Positions 47,071 to 59,869 of a stretch of DNA of 64,000 nucleotides are shown here, in pieces (within the stretch, counting starts at the first letter, position 1; every line of letters begins with the position of its first letter). Below the pieces are notes generated by a model. The model made no database searches. It was not told the origin of the DNA and was given only the letters and a program-made list of their open reading frames with translations. The position numbers and the translations under genes are program-made. The stretch comes from Anastrepha obliqua (taxonomy: Eukaryota > Arthropoda > Insecta > Diptera > Tephritidae). The DNA lies in the NCBI RefSeq assembly GCF_027943255.1, contig NC_072894.1, forward strand, positions 135,833,601 to 135,897,600, in the 5' to 3' direction.

Positions 47071-50000
47071 CAAACTAGGGCATTTAAAAACTCCCGCAAG
47101 TCTTAAGGGAACACATAGAGAGCTAGATTGTTCCAAAATTCTGTTTTGAAAACAAATTTTCCACACGCATCCTCGGAAATATTGCAGCTAGCTCTAAGCT
47201 TACCTTATTACCGCTGCGCCGATCAACCTGAGTATAGGTAAAAAAGAAGCCGCGTTTTGGGTTAGTAGCTCTTCAGTTGTAATACAACCAATCACTTCGC
47301 ACTCTGAAGTCTCAAACTGCCAAAAAATATCTACAGTGGAAAAAATACTTCTCCAAACTATCAATTTTATGTAGAATTATTCGAACTGAGCTGGCTAGGC
47401 AGTGCATAAACGAGCATTGTTGAGGTCTCTACATAGAGAGGCATTCCTGGAAATTGTAACGCGTTCGATGTGGCAAAAAGCGGAACTGATCTTAAATCAG
47501 TCTATTATGCGCAATACGTGGACATTCTTTTATTCTCAAGTAAGTTCAGTTTCAGGTCGGTCTATAAACGCAGAAAAAGGGTGGGTGGACCGTGGAGACA
47601 AGATTTAAAAGGAAAAAAGTTGATGGATCACGGATACTGGATCAAATAACTAGACAGATCTGGTCTAGATAGAGCGTACACAGAACTAGGTCCTTCATTA
47701 ATCTAAACTGGGCGTTACCTAATTGCGCTATGACTTCTGTTGCAACTGTAGGAGCGCGTATGTGGTGAAGAGTGTTGAATACTGCTGGCACTACTTTTCG
47801 CTCTTCTCAGCAGGGGCATGCGATCTTGCCATACCATCTTTGGATGGCTGGCAGACTTAAAATTGGCGGATTTTCGTTTTTCATGTAGCATAATTATTTT
47901 GCTTCACCTGAAGTTAGTGAGCGTAGAGAATGGATCTTGTCATCAGAACGGCGGATAGGAGAATTTTTTATATTTAGGCCACTAAATAATTCTTTGTGTG
48001 TATTTTTCTTTTGACTTGACTTGACTTTTTGGCTTTACCCCATTTGCATTCGATTTGACTTTCTTTTGCTCGGCACCCATAGCAAACAACACAACGCCTA
48101 TACGCAGTCCAACTGCCAGACCAATGGCGTTGTAGTGGAAGCAATCGAAGTTGACGTTGAGCCTAAAATCGACATGCATTGAGCCATACAACACAAACCT
48201 CGGGTGGCGGCATTGTCGCAAACACAGTCAAAACACACACACGCACGCATATATCAATATACAAGCATAGTTAGCATCGCCACAAGCAATTGAGGGCCAT
48301 ATATTTGAAAACCGCCTACAATTTTTCGCAGCCACCGCAACTAGCAGACACACACCAATAAACTGCAAGTAGGTGAACGCAAGAGGATGAAAAGCAAGGC
48401 AATAGGCAAAATTTCTTTTCGCCTTATCCCAGATGTCTAATCTATGAGTACGACTGACTGGCTGACTATGGGATTTTATTTGTAGAGTACACACATATGG
48501 CTGGCTTCTTTGCCGCACCGCTAGTAGACGCTCTAGCTGTCATACAAATGTCGCATGTCCTTTCTGTTGGCAGTGTAGGAAAAATTTTGTTGCATACATG
48601 CACACGTAGGCTGCTGATTTCAGGGACGCTCGTACAAATCTTATATCAGAGCTGAAGGCAAATAGCCGTACACCTGCCCCCGCACACGCACACTCCATCC
48701 AACTTGGTACCATAGATGCTTATATGCGCCTTCTTTTCTCGCTCATAGCTTGTCAAGCATGCCGACAACAATACCACTACATACCTACACACATACATAC
48801 ACAGCGCAACATATTGGGTGGTAAACGAACTAAAAGCGTGGGGGCAATGTGAGCCGTGTTGCTTTGGCTTTCCTCCTGTGTCAAATTTGGCGCTAGGCCA
48901 ACTAAATTTTCTACCAAACTGAGAATAAAATACAAAATATCCTGCGATTAATGCGGCCATGTGTGAGTGTGTAGGTGTAGATGTGACGGAGCATAGGAAA
49001 TTGCCAGCGGCGTCTAAGCGGCAAGCACACACACACTCCCTCATTCACTCACTCACACACAGGATATGCCATTATGCACTCGTATGTATGTGCGTGTGTT
49101 TGCATGTGCCGGTTGGCAGTTATAGGCAGTTGTCGCAAGCGCCTAGGCAATTCTCACACAACTTTTATGCGCCCTCTATGTAGGATCTAATGTCATATGC
49201 CTCATTGTGCTTAGTGATGTATGTATGTGTGTGTTTGTTTGAGTCTTTGCCTCTGCTGGTCCGATGTGTGTGATCAAATATTATTACGAGCCTTAGTCAA
49301 ATCCGTGTGTGCACACTGAGCAGTTCACTGCGCCTCTAATGCCGCTCTGACTCAAAATGTTCGACTTTCCCCGTCTACTTGCCACCTAGACAAGGCTGGT
49401 CGTACAGCTTGGCTGCTTTCACTATGTATGTATGTATTTATGCTTACACAATTTTACCACAAGTTTTCTAGTTTTTTGACTGCCGCTGTGTTTCCTCAGG
49501 CGTCTCTTTACTTGCTGTTTGTGCCGATTTATATTTTTGGTCTAAGCAATATTTTTTGCTTGTGTTTTGCTTTTTTTTGGGTAGGCCTTTGTCCTGCTAA
49601 GTATGCTACACTTCCACTTCTATGCTGTGTGAGCGCCTTGAGCTTTTTGACTTACGTGGTGGCATACGAGTGCGCTGTTCAGGTCCGTGTATGATGGTTT
49701 GTGACTGGCTGTGTTTTATTTTCCAAATGCAGCCAAGCGCAAATGGGTAAACAAGGGATTCCAATGAAATTGAAGTGTTTTCGGCTATTGTGTCTTGGAT
49801 TTGCTCTGTTGCATCCACATATATAAGTATATATATTTGGCTCAATAGATACACATCCACACTTATGCCTACTTTGATTTCTTTTGTTTCGAAAATTTTT
49901 GTGGAGACATCCCATGTTATGGCACAATACACACACACATACATAGGCATGAGCAGCTTGAATGAATGCAGCTCAGTGTTAGAGTGATTTGGCTTTTGCG

Positions 50001-50480
50001 AAGTGGCTTACGAAATGTCGGAAATCGTGAAGAAAATTTGCAAAATTGCAATTGTTTTAATTCCTTTTTTCAATTTTCTATTGTCTTGAGTAAAGCTGAA
50101 TTTCAAATTTGAAAGATTTAATTGAATTCAGTTGAAATGAAATTTAGTTCGTTACCGTTTTGTGTCAGAAAATACTTTAAATTGTAGCTACAGGGAAACT
50201 TTCAAGTTTCACAACATTTTTTCTCACTATTTCTTTTAGTTTTTGAAGCCAGCGTTCAACAGTAGTATTATCAAAATGGACATCCCACACAACACACACT
50301 GCCACAATTGTAAGCAACCAGAAAGAAAGGAAGCGATTTTCAATTTCCTCTGAGAATACCCAGAAAGTGCCAACCCCGAGTAAACCAATGTTTGAGAGTC
50401 TCTAACAACCGTGGAAACAAAATGTTGCAGACTCCAAAAAGCGCATTCTGGATGAATTTTTCTTTCAACCAACCGCGGTT
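47071..50480. other. Gene-free stretch, host-like non-coding DNA
   Basis: 47071-47900 is unassigned and may be decayed LINE sequence upstream of the RT fragment. 48000-49950 is complex DNA with many CACACA/ACATACATAC runs, giving overlapping frames on both strands. One minus-strand frame (47982-48221) is discussed as a weak candidate in the findings. Confidence 0.4.
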
Positions 50481-50481
50481 G

Positions 50482-50800
50482 TTAAGCCTCTAACGCGCGG
50501 TGTCTATTGTTGTTGTAGAAGTTCATAAAATCCTGCCAAATGCAGTGAAGTTCTCGGCCGTTGTCGTTTATTCCATCCAACCGGAGAACTAGAAAACAGG
50601 TAGCTTCGGCAAAGTGGGAGCAGAGAGAAAAGGTGTTGAGGTGATTAGTGCAATGCGGGGTATTTTCACTAGCTGGACATATGTGTGTTGAATATGTCTG
50701 GGTGATTTCAGCTACAATATCCAAAGCATAATTTTGCCAGAGCAATACTGGCGTTGCGAGACCATTAAAGCTCTTCGTCTCTAGTGGGTGGCGCTCCAAT
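50482..50800 (-). pseudogene. Jockey-type LINE C-terminal fragment
   Basis: The 105-codon minus frame contains SFNGLATPVLLWQNYALDIV, then STHICPASENTPHCTNHLNT and LRLDGINDN. This resembles the C-terminal segment of fly jockey-like elements (family form ICPAC..SPHDTNHLFxCP....LW..P...A.FL.LPLDGIDD), with several knuckle Cys replaced. The trailing TTGTTGTTG-type stretch (CAACAACAA on the minus strand) is also typical of their 3' ends. Short, dead fragment adjoining another LINE tail. Confidence 0.6.
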
Positions 50801-50829
50801 AACGAAGTGCGGAGAGTGAGTGTTCATGG

Positions 50830-51140
50830 AAAATATTGAAGGGATTTAGATTGGCGCATTGTCTCAGAAAGGCTGTCAAAGAAAGGAGCACTCAGTAACC
50901 TTAATCGCCTAGCTGCCAAAAATGGAGATTTACTGGAAAAATGCTTGCAACAGTCTCTTTATCTGAAATCAGATCCCCCCAGCTTCTGCAATAGGGGCTA
51001 AATGGTAAACCTAGCTTTTCCGCATGTGAGTCAATCGTCCAATGACCGGTAATACAGCTACGAGCTTGGAAATTGAATGGTGTGGAGTCCCCAGGACTTT
51101 CAGAGTCCTCCGTCTACTGTACTGGGGTTACAGGATTCTC
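50830..51140 (-). pseudogene. R1/LOA-group LINE 3' coding end
   Basis: Read on the minus strand this aligns by eye with 16330-16560: GGAGACTCCAC(A/G)C, TCGTAGCTGT, CCGGTCATTGGACGAT, a GAAAAGC(T/C)AGG block, CAGAAGCTG(G/T)GGG and TTTGGCAGCTAG(G/A)CGAT. The encoded wording fits VIGHWTIDSHAEKLGL and CRSCGDLISDKETV of the C-terminal knuckle, in shifting frames. Confirms a shared family with the 15.7-16.7-kb copy. Confidence 0.8.
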
Positions 51141-54100
51141 TGAATAAATTAATATTTTTCCTGCACTTTTCTGAGAAATAAGACCAATTTAGTACACTTC
51201 AATTTCAGAAATTTCATTTCCCTTTATGCTCCTATGCTCTGGAACCCAGATCCTCTGTTTCCTCTTAGCTAAACGGTTGATGCAGATATTTGGTCGATTT
51301 TCCTCAAATTTATGTCCACTTCGTTGTTTCCATCAGGCCTAACTTTGACTAGCTTCTTCAATAATAAAATTCACTAATTCTACTGTTGCTGTTTTTTATA
51401 ATTAAGTTTCAGTAACATAGATCAGCCTACCCTGGATGTGAGCTGATTATCCCCAACAAAACCCTGCGGAAAACAGTGAGCAGAAGAAATGCAGAAAAAG
51501 TACGCATTTAGCGCTGATAGTTCCTAGTTATGGCAAGTTGATGGTTTCAGAGATAAAAATAGCTAATGAAATAATTTATATCTTCAAATAGAAATATAGA
51601 AACAGGAAATGAAGTTTGAATGGCCCTATGTGCATACCTACATATATGTATGCATACATACCTTGCTTTCACGCATTTCCAAAATTCCAAATTCCAAAAC
51701 AAAAAAACTCACACACTTTCAAATGCTTTTAGTCATAGTTTTGCAAAATTTATAACAAAATAAAAATCTTCCACAATTCTAACCAAGTACATAACTTTAT
51801 TTAAATCCATCTAAAAGCTATAGTTACGTATACGCATTGGTGACCAGCAATGCCTTAGACCGAAAAATGCAATCATTGCAACATGTAAGTAACAACACAC
51901 ACATGCAAGCAAGTGCAAGCATATGCTGAATAATTGTCTTAGCCGCCTGAGATTTGTTGGTTTGGAATTTCGCATTCAGCATATTTCAATGATTTTGTCA
52001 CAATTGGCTGCACAGCATTGAATATATGTGCGTTATTTATATATGTGAGTTATGTATGTATGAAATATCTAGAAAGAGTTGGAGGGAATACGATTTAAAT
52101 CGTCGGGGACAATTGTTTGAAGTAAAGAGTTGGAAAGTAGTCATACAAGCAGGTTGTCTATTTTTGATTTTAATAAATTTTTTGCATATTGCATGACGTC
52201 GATTTTTTTATAAATATTGATTGGTGGGCACCACCATACATTTAAGTCTATAAAGTTATATTTTCATGCCCCATTTAGACTCAGTGTTCATAAGAGAATT
52301 CATTGAACACTTGAATTTGACACATCCCACCAGTTTTAGGGCGGCAAGAAAAGTTACCTCGGATAGTGCGGGCTGGTTTAGCGTAGTGCATGGCAGTTAA
52401 GTTAGAGATGCAGAAACGCTTTTTTTTCTTTATTTCACTGCTTCTTATAACTTCTACAGGATCGTTGGAGATTCATACCCAGTTTTTTCGAATGTTGTTT
52501 TGATAGCCTAGGCCCTGCTAATGCTCGAACAACAGTCGATATAAATATCTTTCTCTTAAAAAATACTACATATTTCACACTCGGTTTTGATGCCATTTTT
52601 CCCAACTTTGTCTTACAAGACAATCTTTGACTTCATCTTTCATGAATCCGCCTTTTTATAAATTCCCTGAGAAGAAGTTTGCTTGTGCACATCCTTTATT
52701 TAAATTAAATTCTCTAGATTATATGAAGAACTCTGTATTTGGTGATATTAAAAAAGAAATTTATAAATATTGTTTTTGGTCATGCAGAGCATATGTTTTC
52801 ATAAAGCAAATTCCGGGTACAAACTTTTCATCTGCGAGATACGTTTATTCTGATCTTAATACAATTTTTTTAATAAAATTTACAAAATTCTTCTCTAAGT
52901 AATATTTATTACAAACATATGCTCGTATGAGCATAAAAGCTTTATGCCATTTAACAAAGCAGAATGCCTGCTGTCAACTTTCCGGTGCAAAGACAAAAGC
53001 GCTGGCGTCAGTGTCACTCAACGGTTTTGGCTTGCTTAACACTTTAGCTCTGCTCAGCAAACTCAAAGCGAGTCTGTGTAAGAACATAAGTTTCTAAATG
53101 AAAAATAAAAAAATGGTATTTTAATTTTTGCTTTGGCAATGAGAAAGCAACCAAAATACAAGGAAAAGTCAAATGATTTAGCAACTGGAAGTAGGGGTGC
53201 GCATGCGCAAGCAATATTTTTACTTAGTAAAACTTGCTTTCGATAATAACTTACGGCGCATACTAAGTGCATAAAAAGTTTTACAGTTAAGCGAAAAATA
53301 TATGTACTCAAAAGAAATACTGATAGTTATGCCACATGAAAGATAGACAGGCAGCAGGCAGGCAGACAGAAAGAAAGGAAGCGTGTGACAGCCAAAAAAA
53401 GGAAGTGTCATGCCGACGTCGCGATAGTTGAAATATAGTCATGCACTCGCACGCTTCAACTATTACAAGCAATTCAATGCATACACAACTTATATATTGC
53501 CACAGTGTTATTGTTGTAGCTGGCTGCTCAGCTAACGCTATTTATCATAATAACTTCAAGTAGTTCGCTTGAGAAGGAAGAGAGAAAGAGAGAGAAGGAG
53601 AACACAAAAAATAATAATAATAAAAAATAAAAAAAGGTTCTCGTTCCGAAAGCGAGCAGCGTAACTTTGATAACGGGTGTAAATTGCAGCTCCCAGCACT
53701 GGTGCGCATCTGTGGGTGTGTATGGACGTCAGTTAGTGTAAGTGTGTGTGCGTATGCACGTGCATGCTAATATGCAAAGTAATGTCATAATTAAGGATTT
53801 ACATGCTAAGCAGCAGCCAGAGGGACAGCTGTTGGTAGGGGATAGTAGTGTATTTGTAGGCGGCACTTAAGTAGGAAAAATGCAAAAAAAAAAAAATATT
53901 GTATAGGCCAATTGCATGATACCCAGTGCACACACGGGAAAGTGGTTTCTTCGAATACGCGCGTAGATCTGGTAACCAAAGCAACTGAGGTGTTAAAGCC
54001 GCAAGTAGACAACACTTTCAGTAGTTTTCGAAACTAACAATAAGTGAAATGTTATTGCTGGAAGTAGGATTTTAGACAAGTTGACTATTTCCATTGAGCC

Positions 54101-54730
54101 TTAACTCCAGTTTATAATTAACTTGAATTCAACAAAAAAATTGTCTAGGTAAACAATTTCTCTTCTCACTGAACATCCTAAACTATCGATACTAAGAAGA
54201 TAGAACTACCGTGGAACACTAGTAGAATAATAAGTAAGCTCCCCACAGAAAGAGAAAATGAAAGCGGCTCAGCAGCTATTCAGCAATACTTCACCCTGAT
54301 GTGGCAACCAACCTTCCTGATATCGAAAGCTCTCGGAACTAGCTCATGCAACACGGTTTTTCGGCGTCAGGTTTACCGAGTCGGAAGATGCGGACTACGA
54401 TACTTGATAAAATCCGTGAGCGACATCTTTCAAGGCTGCATCCGCCAGTAGAAGTGTAGTTTTAAAATTTCGCACACACTTACTCCCATCAACGATGGGA
54501 GTAATTTGGATAATTCTTTGAACAATTCTGGAATATTTACATACTCGTAAGTTCTCCTATAATTTGTGGTGAAGAGACCAAATATTTAAGGTCGCTTTCG
54601 AATGACATATGGCTTATTGCCACTACCTAGGTAGGGCCATCGCTATTCATCGTTTCTATCATTTAGTGCCTCGTACCCAGAGTAAGTATCATACCCGGGT
54701 CTTATCAAATTGTCAACAATACTCAAATAT
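51141..54730. other. Gene-free stretch
   Basis: Unique-looking AT-rich DNA. There is a GA-rich run (GAAGAGAGAAAGAGAGAGAA) at 53577-53596. An AT-rich frame at 52627-52902 (91 codons) has no recognised domain. 54000-54700 is unassigned. Confidence 0.35.
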
Positions 54731-55950
54731 TTATTATAAAAGTTGTAAAAACGACACAAATACACTTCGAAAATTATTATAGAAATTGCTTTCAAGAAAT
54801 TTCTGCAGCGGGTTTACTGTTTTGCACAACATTCCTTTTGTTGTTGTTGTTGCTTTTGTTATACCACCCATCTCGCTTTGCTTCATTTGCGGTGAAAAGT
54901 TCATTTCACGCGTCGCGCGGTCGCAACATCCGGTGCACTGGTGCGTTTCTCCGCCTTTCATGCCACTGCCGCACCGCAACCCGCTGCACCTAGCACTTAG
55001 CCTATCAATCTTCAACTTATTCCGCGTGCTTGCGAAAGTTTGCGCGGATATGCGGCGCACTAGAAATGACACTACAGGCATGAATACTAATTTTACATCT
55101 TCCACACCAGTTACGCTCCAAGTGCCCCTCACCAATCTTCACACACTCACGCTGTCAAAGTTCTGCTGCCATATTTGGCTGTGTGCAGCAGTTGCACTGC
55201 CAGTGGTTTTGCTGTTGCAGCGTAATTGTGAGCGCCTTCACTTCATTGCACTTCTCCACATAATTCAACACTTGTTTAATCCTTTTTTTTGATTATTTTT
55301 TATTACTTTCTGTCACTTGTTAGTGCAGTTACTTTTATTGTTATTGTTGTCATTTGCGGCTTGCTCACAACTTTATAGTTAGTTGCAGATTTTCTTAAAC
55401 TCTTATGCAGTCGTGTGTGTGGGTGTGGGAGAGTAGTGTGCGTGAATTTTCGTTACATCCGTTGGCAATGCCTGCGGGTGTCCTTATTTTTGTGAGATTT
55501 ACAAATGTTTTACCCAAGCGCAAGCAGCATTGTCCCTTGCAGCTATTCACGCCACTATTCTTGCCGAAGCGTGAGCGGGTAGGTGGTTGACAGGAGTATT
55601 TACGAAATTTCTGTCAGCATCTTTAGCTCATCAACATTATGGCTTTCATCAGCGTAAATATCATTAGCCTCGACTTCATTAGAGGCGGCGGCTGCGGTGT
55701 TGCTGGTATTAGTTTGCAGCTTGAAAATTATCTGGCAACAAATTTTGTGGCGCCCACAGGCGACATACATACTTATGTACGTGCGTATATACTTGAATAT
55801 GTATCTAATTTCTTTTAAGTTGCCGCCACTTTTATCCCAACGCTTAACGTTTCCCCTTTTTGACCCCCTCAACTGTCGCGCAATGTGTAAAATTGTCACC
55901 CCTCCACTGCATATCTCATTATCTTCTTCTCTCCTAATCTTAATGTACTT
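54730..55950. other. GC-balanced island, possible host exon or UTR sequence
   Basis: This is one of the least AT-biased blocks in the window (especially 54890-55240). It has long open frames on both strands (54786-55292 plus, 54734-55135 minus) and (CAA)n/(TTG)n words. On the minus strand, 55734-55600 could encode a 44-residue acidic C-terminal tail (ANDIYADESHNVDELKM segment) after an acceptor-like TTTGTTGCCAG. None of this matches a family I know. It is recorded as a candidate region, not a gene. Confidence 0.2.
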
Positions 55951-56785
55951 CTTGCGCTGACTTTTTTCCTCTTATGCCATTCTCCCTCACCACAAATCCC
56001 CCGAAGTTGTTGATACGCTGATTAGTAGCTAATTTTTTTGGCGGTTGGTGGCGGTCGTAATTGCAGTGTCAAAGTGGCGCTTCAAGTTTTGCATACATAA
56101 AATTCATAGTCAAAAGTTTTACTGCCAGATTTGCTTACGACAAATTGCCATTTTCGTTACCAGTTTGTTGTCGTTTCTTCGCTTTTAGTTTTTTGGCTGA
56201 TTGTTTGCAATTTGGAGATATTTAAATGCATTTTAAGTGATGTGTGATTGATGCAACCGAGTTGGTGTTATGCTTTTAGCAGAGTCGGATTTGTCTGTGT
56301 GTGCTGATGTGTGAGAAGTTGGCTTCTTTGACAGTTTCGACATAAATAACGTTATGTGGAAAAAGTGAGAGTTCGGTGCGTTATAGTAAGCTTGGAAAAA
56401 CACCTGCCTGTCTTTTGCACACTTTTCCATTACTTAGCTTTAGGCTGATAAAGTTGGCGAGCTAGGATATTCAGATATGACTTGTCATCTCGTTACTGAT
56501 GTCACTAATTATGTCGCTCATTGTTAGTATAAATGACAACTTTTTCATTTGATTCGTTAACAGTTATGCAAGGAACAAGAAACTACATCACACCAATGTG
56601 AACTGGAAGTTCTTACAACTCGGAACAATGCGCTGCGAAGATATTCCTTATTAAAAAAGGAAATACGCCAAAATAAATCTCTTAAGAAATGCCATCGGTC
56701 CTTGAGGCCTCCACCTTCACTTGTTTATACCAGCTCGCTCAGTGAAACTAGTAAGCGAACAAAATGTCTAGAAGTCTGAAAATTA
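55951..56785. other. Gene-free stretch
   Basis: Host-like non-coding DNA; nothing recognised. Confidence 0.4.
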
Positions 56786-57080
56786 GTACTGGCTGACCGA
56801 ATAATTAAAATGTGGTTGATAGCAGAAGAATTAGAGATGAGCAAAAACAAACAGGAGAGCTTTTACAAGAATATTTGCACATGGAAAAATTTAGTGTGTG
56901 TTTGGTACCGTGAAGGTGCACACCATTCGACAAGCAGATATGATTGAAGAGTCTTTTGAAGTTATGACAAAGTGATTAAGATGATTTTTGCAACCAAATT
57001 GTGATTATTTATGGAATCTGAATTCGTCTATGCAAAAGTCGATGAAGTTGGTCGATTACTGGGCTAAAGTATTTACAAAT
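56786..57080 (+). pseudogene. Possible mariner transposase relic (HTH segment)
   Basis: The plus strand reads LADRIIKMWLIAEELEMSKN around 56795-56855, then a stretch ending VWYREG. This resembles the second helix-turn-helix of mariner transposases (family form DRRLTIRMIAEELGMSKxT...CAxxVPRxLT). It is out of frame soon after, and no catalytic motif or TIR is visible. A weak call. Confidence 0.4.
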
Positions 57081-57461
57081 AACAGCCAATACTAGAGGAG
57101 TAGAGAAAATACAATCGCATATCGAGTTATATTTTTCTGATCAAAAACAATCATTATTTCTTCAGTTTTAAAATTTTCATCGAAAATAATGATAATTTTT
57201 TCTGTTAAGCTTCATTTTTTCTCTCAGAAATAAAAATTAGGGTTAAGTCACTTAAGAAGTTACCTCAATAATTTGGCTTTATTATTTTACAAGTTTTCTG
57301 TTTTCTATTGAATTAATTTTCGTTATTTTCTACTATAAAACCGGAGTTTTTAACTTTGTGGAAATTAAAAAAAAAGAAAGAAATTTAACAAATCTTTTCT
57401 CGAAACTTCAACCTATTTAACCTGATTGTTTTTTGATTCGTAAAATTTTGAGTATGTAATT
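57081..57461. other. Gene-free stretch
   Basis: AT-rich; nothing recognised. Confidence 0.4.
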
Positions 57462-57746
57462 TTATAGCCGTCGTAGCCGAATGGGTTGATGCGTGACCAC
57501 CATTCGGAATTCAGAGGGAAAGCAGTAAAATGATAGAAAAAGTTCTCTTCTAATAGCGCTCGCCCCTCGGCAGGCAATCGCAAACCTCCGAATGTATTTT
57601 TGCCACGCAAAAGTTCCTCATAAAAAATATCTGCTGTTCGGAGTCGGCTTGAAGCTGTGGGTCCCTCCATTTGTTGAACCACATCAAGACGCAGGCCACA
57701 AATAGGTGGAGGAGCTCGGCCAAACACCAAGAAAGGGTGTATGCGC

Positions 57747-57750
<4 letters not shown>
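57462..57750 (+). mobile_element. tRNA-derived SINE, most complete copy
   Basis: The head GCCGTCGTAGCCGAATGGGT contains TAGCCGAATGGG, fitting the RNA polymerase III A box (TRGCNNARYNGG). The B box expected about 40 bases on is eroded. The body runs CGCTCGCCCCTCGGCAGGCA, then AACCTCCGAATG, GCCACGCAAAAG, AAATATCTGCTGTTCGGAGT, GGCTTGAAGCTGTGGGTCCC, TCCATTTGTTGAACCACATC, AAGACGCAGGCCACAAATAG and GAGCTCGGCCAAACACC. It ends GCGCTAAT followed by a (TA)n tail. The short minus-strand frame at 57413-57730 is an artefact of the SINE. Confidence 0.9.

Positions 57751-57785
<35 letters not shown>
57750..57785. repeat. (TA)n tail of the SINE
   Basis: Uninterrupted TA dinucleotide run following the SINE 3' end; likely the retroposition tail expanded by slippage. 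Confidence 0.9.
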
Positions 57786-57792
<7 letters not shown>

Positions 57793-59869
57793 AATATTTT
57801 ATAGCCCTTTAAATTTTGGTAGCCTAAATGCAACTTTAAGGTGGCTCCAAAATTACATTGATTTTTTTAAATTTTTTTTTGGGGTGTTGTGTATTTCCAT
57901 TAAAAAAAACTCCCAGTTATGATTAAAAACTCGTAGGGATTACTTTCTTTGACGTTTTATAATACGAGCTAAACTTGCAAATCTCTCAACGAATTTGATT
58001 TGGCGATCGCGTGGATTCGTCTATGCAGCTTTCATTACAGATTTAATTATTTTAGGAAATTTGTAGCACAGTAGGTATACAAAAAGAAATCAGTGAGCCT
58101 AAAAAAATCCGCAAGCCTAAGTTACTCACTTTTAAATTTTATCCAACTGCAAGATTCAGCAAATAATTTCAAAATAATATCAAAATATTGCATTAAAACC
58201 TTTACGGCGGTGATAGTTAAGTCATGAAATCTCCATCAAAAGTTAGACTGCATCGTAACGCAAAAAAGAAACTTCATTTCATCTGCTAACCAGCACGCCA
58301 ATAAAAACAACAACTTCTTCTTTCTATGTTGCCTGCAACATTGAATATAGAACATTTGAACATTATCTGTCTACGCCCACGAGTCAGTTTATCTGTCAGA
58401 CTGTCATGCAGAAGTGTAACTGATTTACAATTGTTGTTGTTGCTGATGCTTTGATGTCAAGCGTCGTTCAACAGTCACCACTTGCCTTTTGCCACTCGCC
58501 ATTTCGCCGCGGCCATTGTTGGCTGGCAGTTAATGTTGAATATACAACTATCTTGAGCGCTACATATTTTTAGTCTGTTCATTTGGGAGCAGTGGTGTGG
58601 GGAATTGCATGTGACAGGGATGCTGGTTGGCAGCTTGACTTTCCAAAGCATTCTGATTTTCTAAGCGCAGTTGGTTTGCATTTTGTGCAGCTTGGCTAGT
58701 TTTGCATGCTCGGCTGATTAACTGACTGACTTAATGACTGTAAATACTTGCCACACTGAATAAAGATACTGTAGGTATGTGTGCACATTTGTATTATGTA
58801 TAGAGAATGCGCTGAATGCCTACTTCGTATGCAAGAGGGGTGGCTAAACTTGGCTGAAAAATGTCTAAGGCCACAACAGATGAATAAATATGATTTAATA
58901 TTTTTACTTTTTTGCTTTCACTACATTTTTGCTTTCTCGCTATGCAGAATTTTAATAATATTGTTAAAAATATGGCTTGTGAGTGTTGTTATGAAAAGCA
59001 GCTTAATGAAATATCTAATGAAGTACAAATTAGACAAGCAATAACGAATCCTTTTTCAACTGTGTTTTAAAGCTTATTAAAAAACAGCACTACAACCAAT
59101 ATTATCGTGTATGGAATTTGACTTATATGCACACTGCTGTTCTTCCAAGCTATTGAAAACGCTTACCTCAATCACTACAGGGGTAAAGAGTCTCAAACTC
59201 GCTTCGCTACGCTTAGAATCTATAGTTGAAGAGCAAGTGTTAAGATACAAAATAATTTGCATGAGTTATTCAGCTAAGTTCTGGGTAAAGGTTTCAAGCA
59301 ACATGGAACCACATTTCCAACTGGGTAGTTACAGTAAAGGAGCCACTCCACTCCGAATTGTAGCTTTAATCCTTGAAAGTTTCCTCGAAGTCCTCTTATC
59401 CATCCATATGTCGTCAAAAGGATTCCGCTAATTGCAAACAAAGCCCACGTTGAGCTGGCTCATTTCAGGCTTACTTAACAAAGAACAGATCACATCATCA
59501 TCGCCATCAGGAAGCACTATAGCTCAGGGTGAGCTTAAGTTTCATTTACTAGCTTTTTAAAAGTTCCACGATTCAAGGCAGCATACCTCTACATTCTCTT
59601 TGTATGGAAAGATTTTCTCACGTGGGCGACCTCATTAACTTTAGAGTTTTGTGCACTGGCAATAGCTCTAATGACCTATATAAATTAACCTTAATTCTCC
59701 CTGACCTAATGCGAAACCGGACATATTCAAATTAATTTCAAACGCATATTAATGAACTGCCTATTATTCTTTGAACGCGTACTACACTGGTTAGCACTCA
59801 ATCGATTGCTACTTTGATTGCGACTTACTCGACCATTTTGAAGAAGAAGTTCTAGCAAAATTTGTTTAG
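57786..59869. other. Gene-free stretch
   Basis: AT-rich to about 58270, then complex host-like DNA to 58800. The 106-codon frame at 59111-59431 has no recognised motif and an opposing frame. No repeats recognised. Confidence 0.35.

Noticed and set aside
54786..55292. 168-codon plus-strand frame as a membrane protein
   Set aside because: Hydrophobic by T/C-rich composition, with a long opposing frame (54734-55135); no recognisable domain or start context.
57462..57535. Functional tRNA gene
   Set aside because: Only the A-box half is tRNA-like; the cloverleaf cannot be folded and the rest is SINE body.
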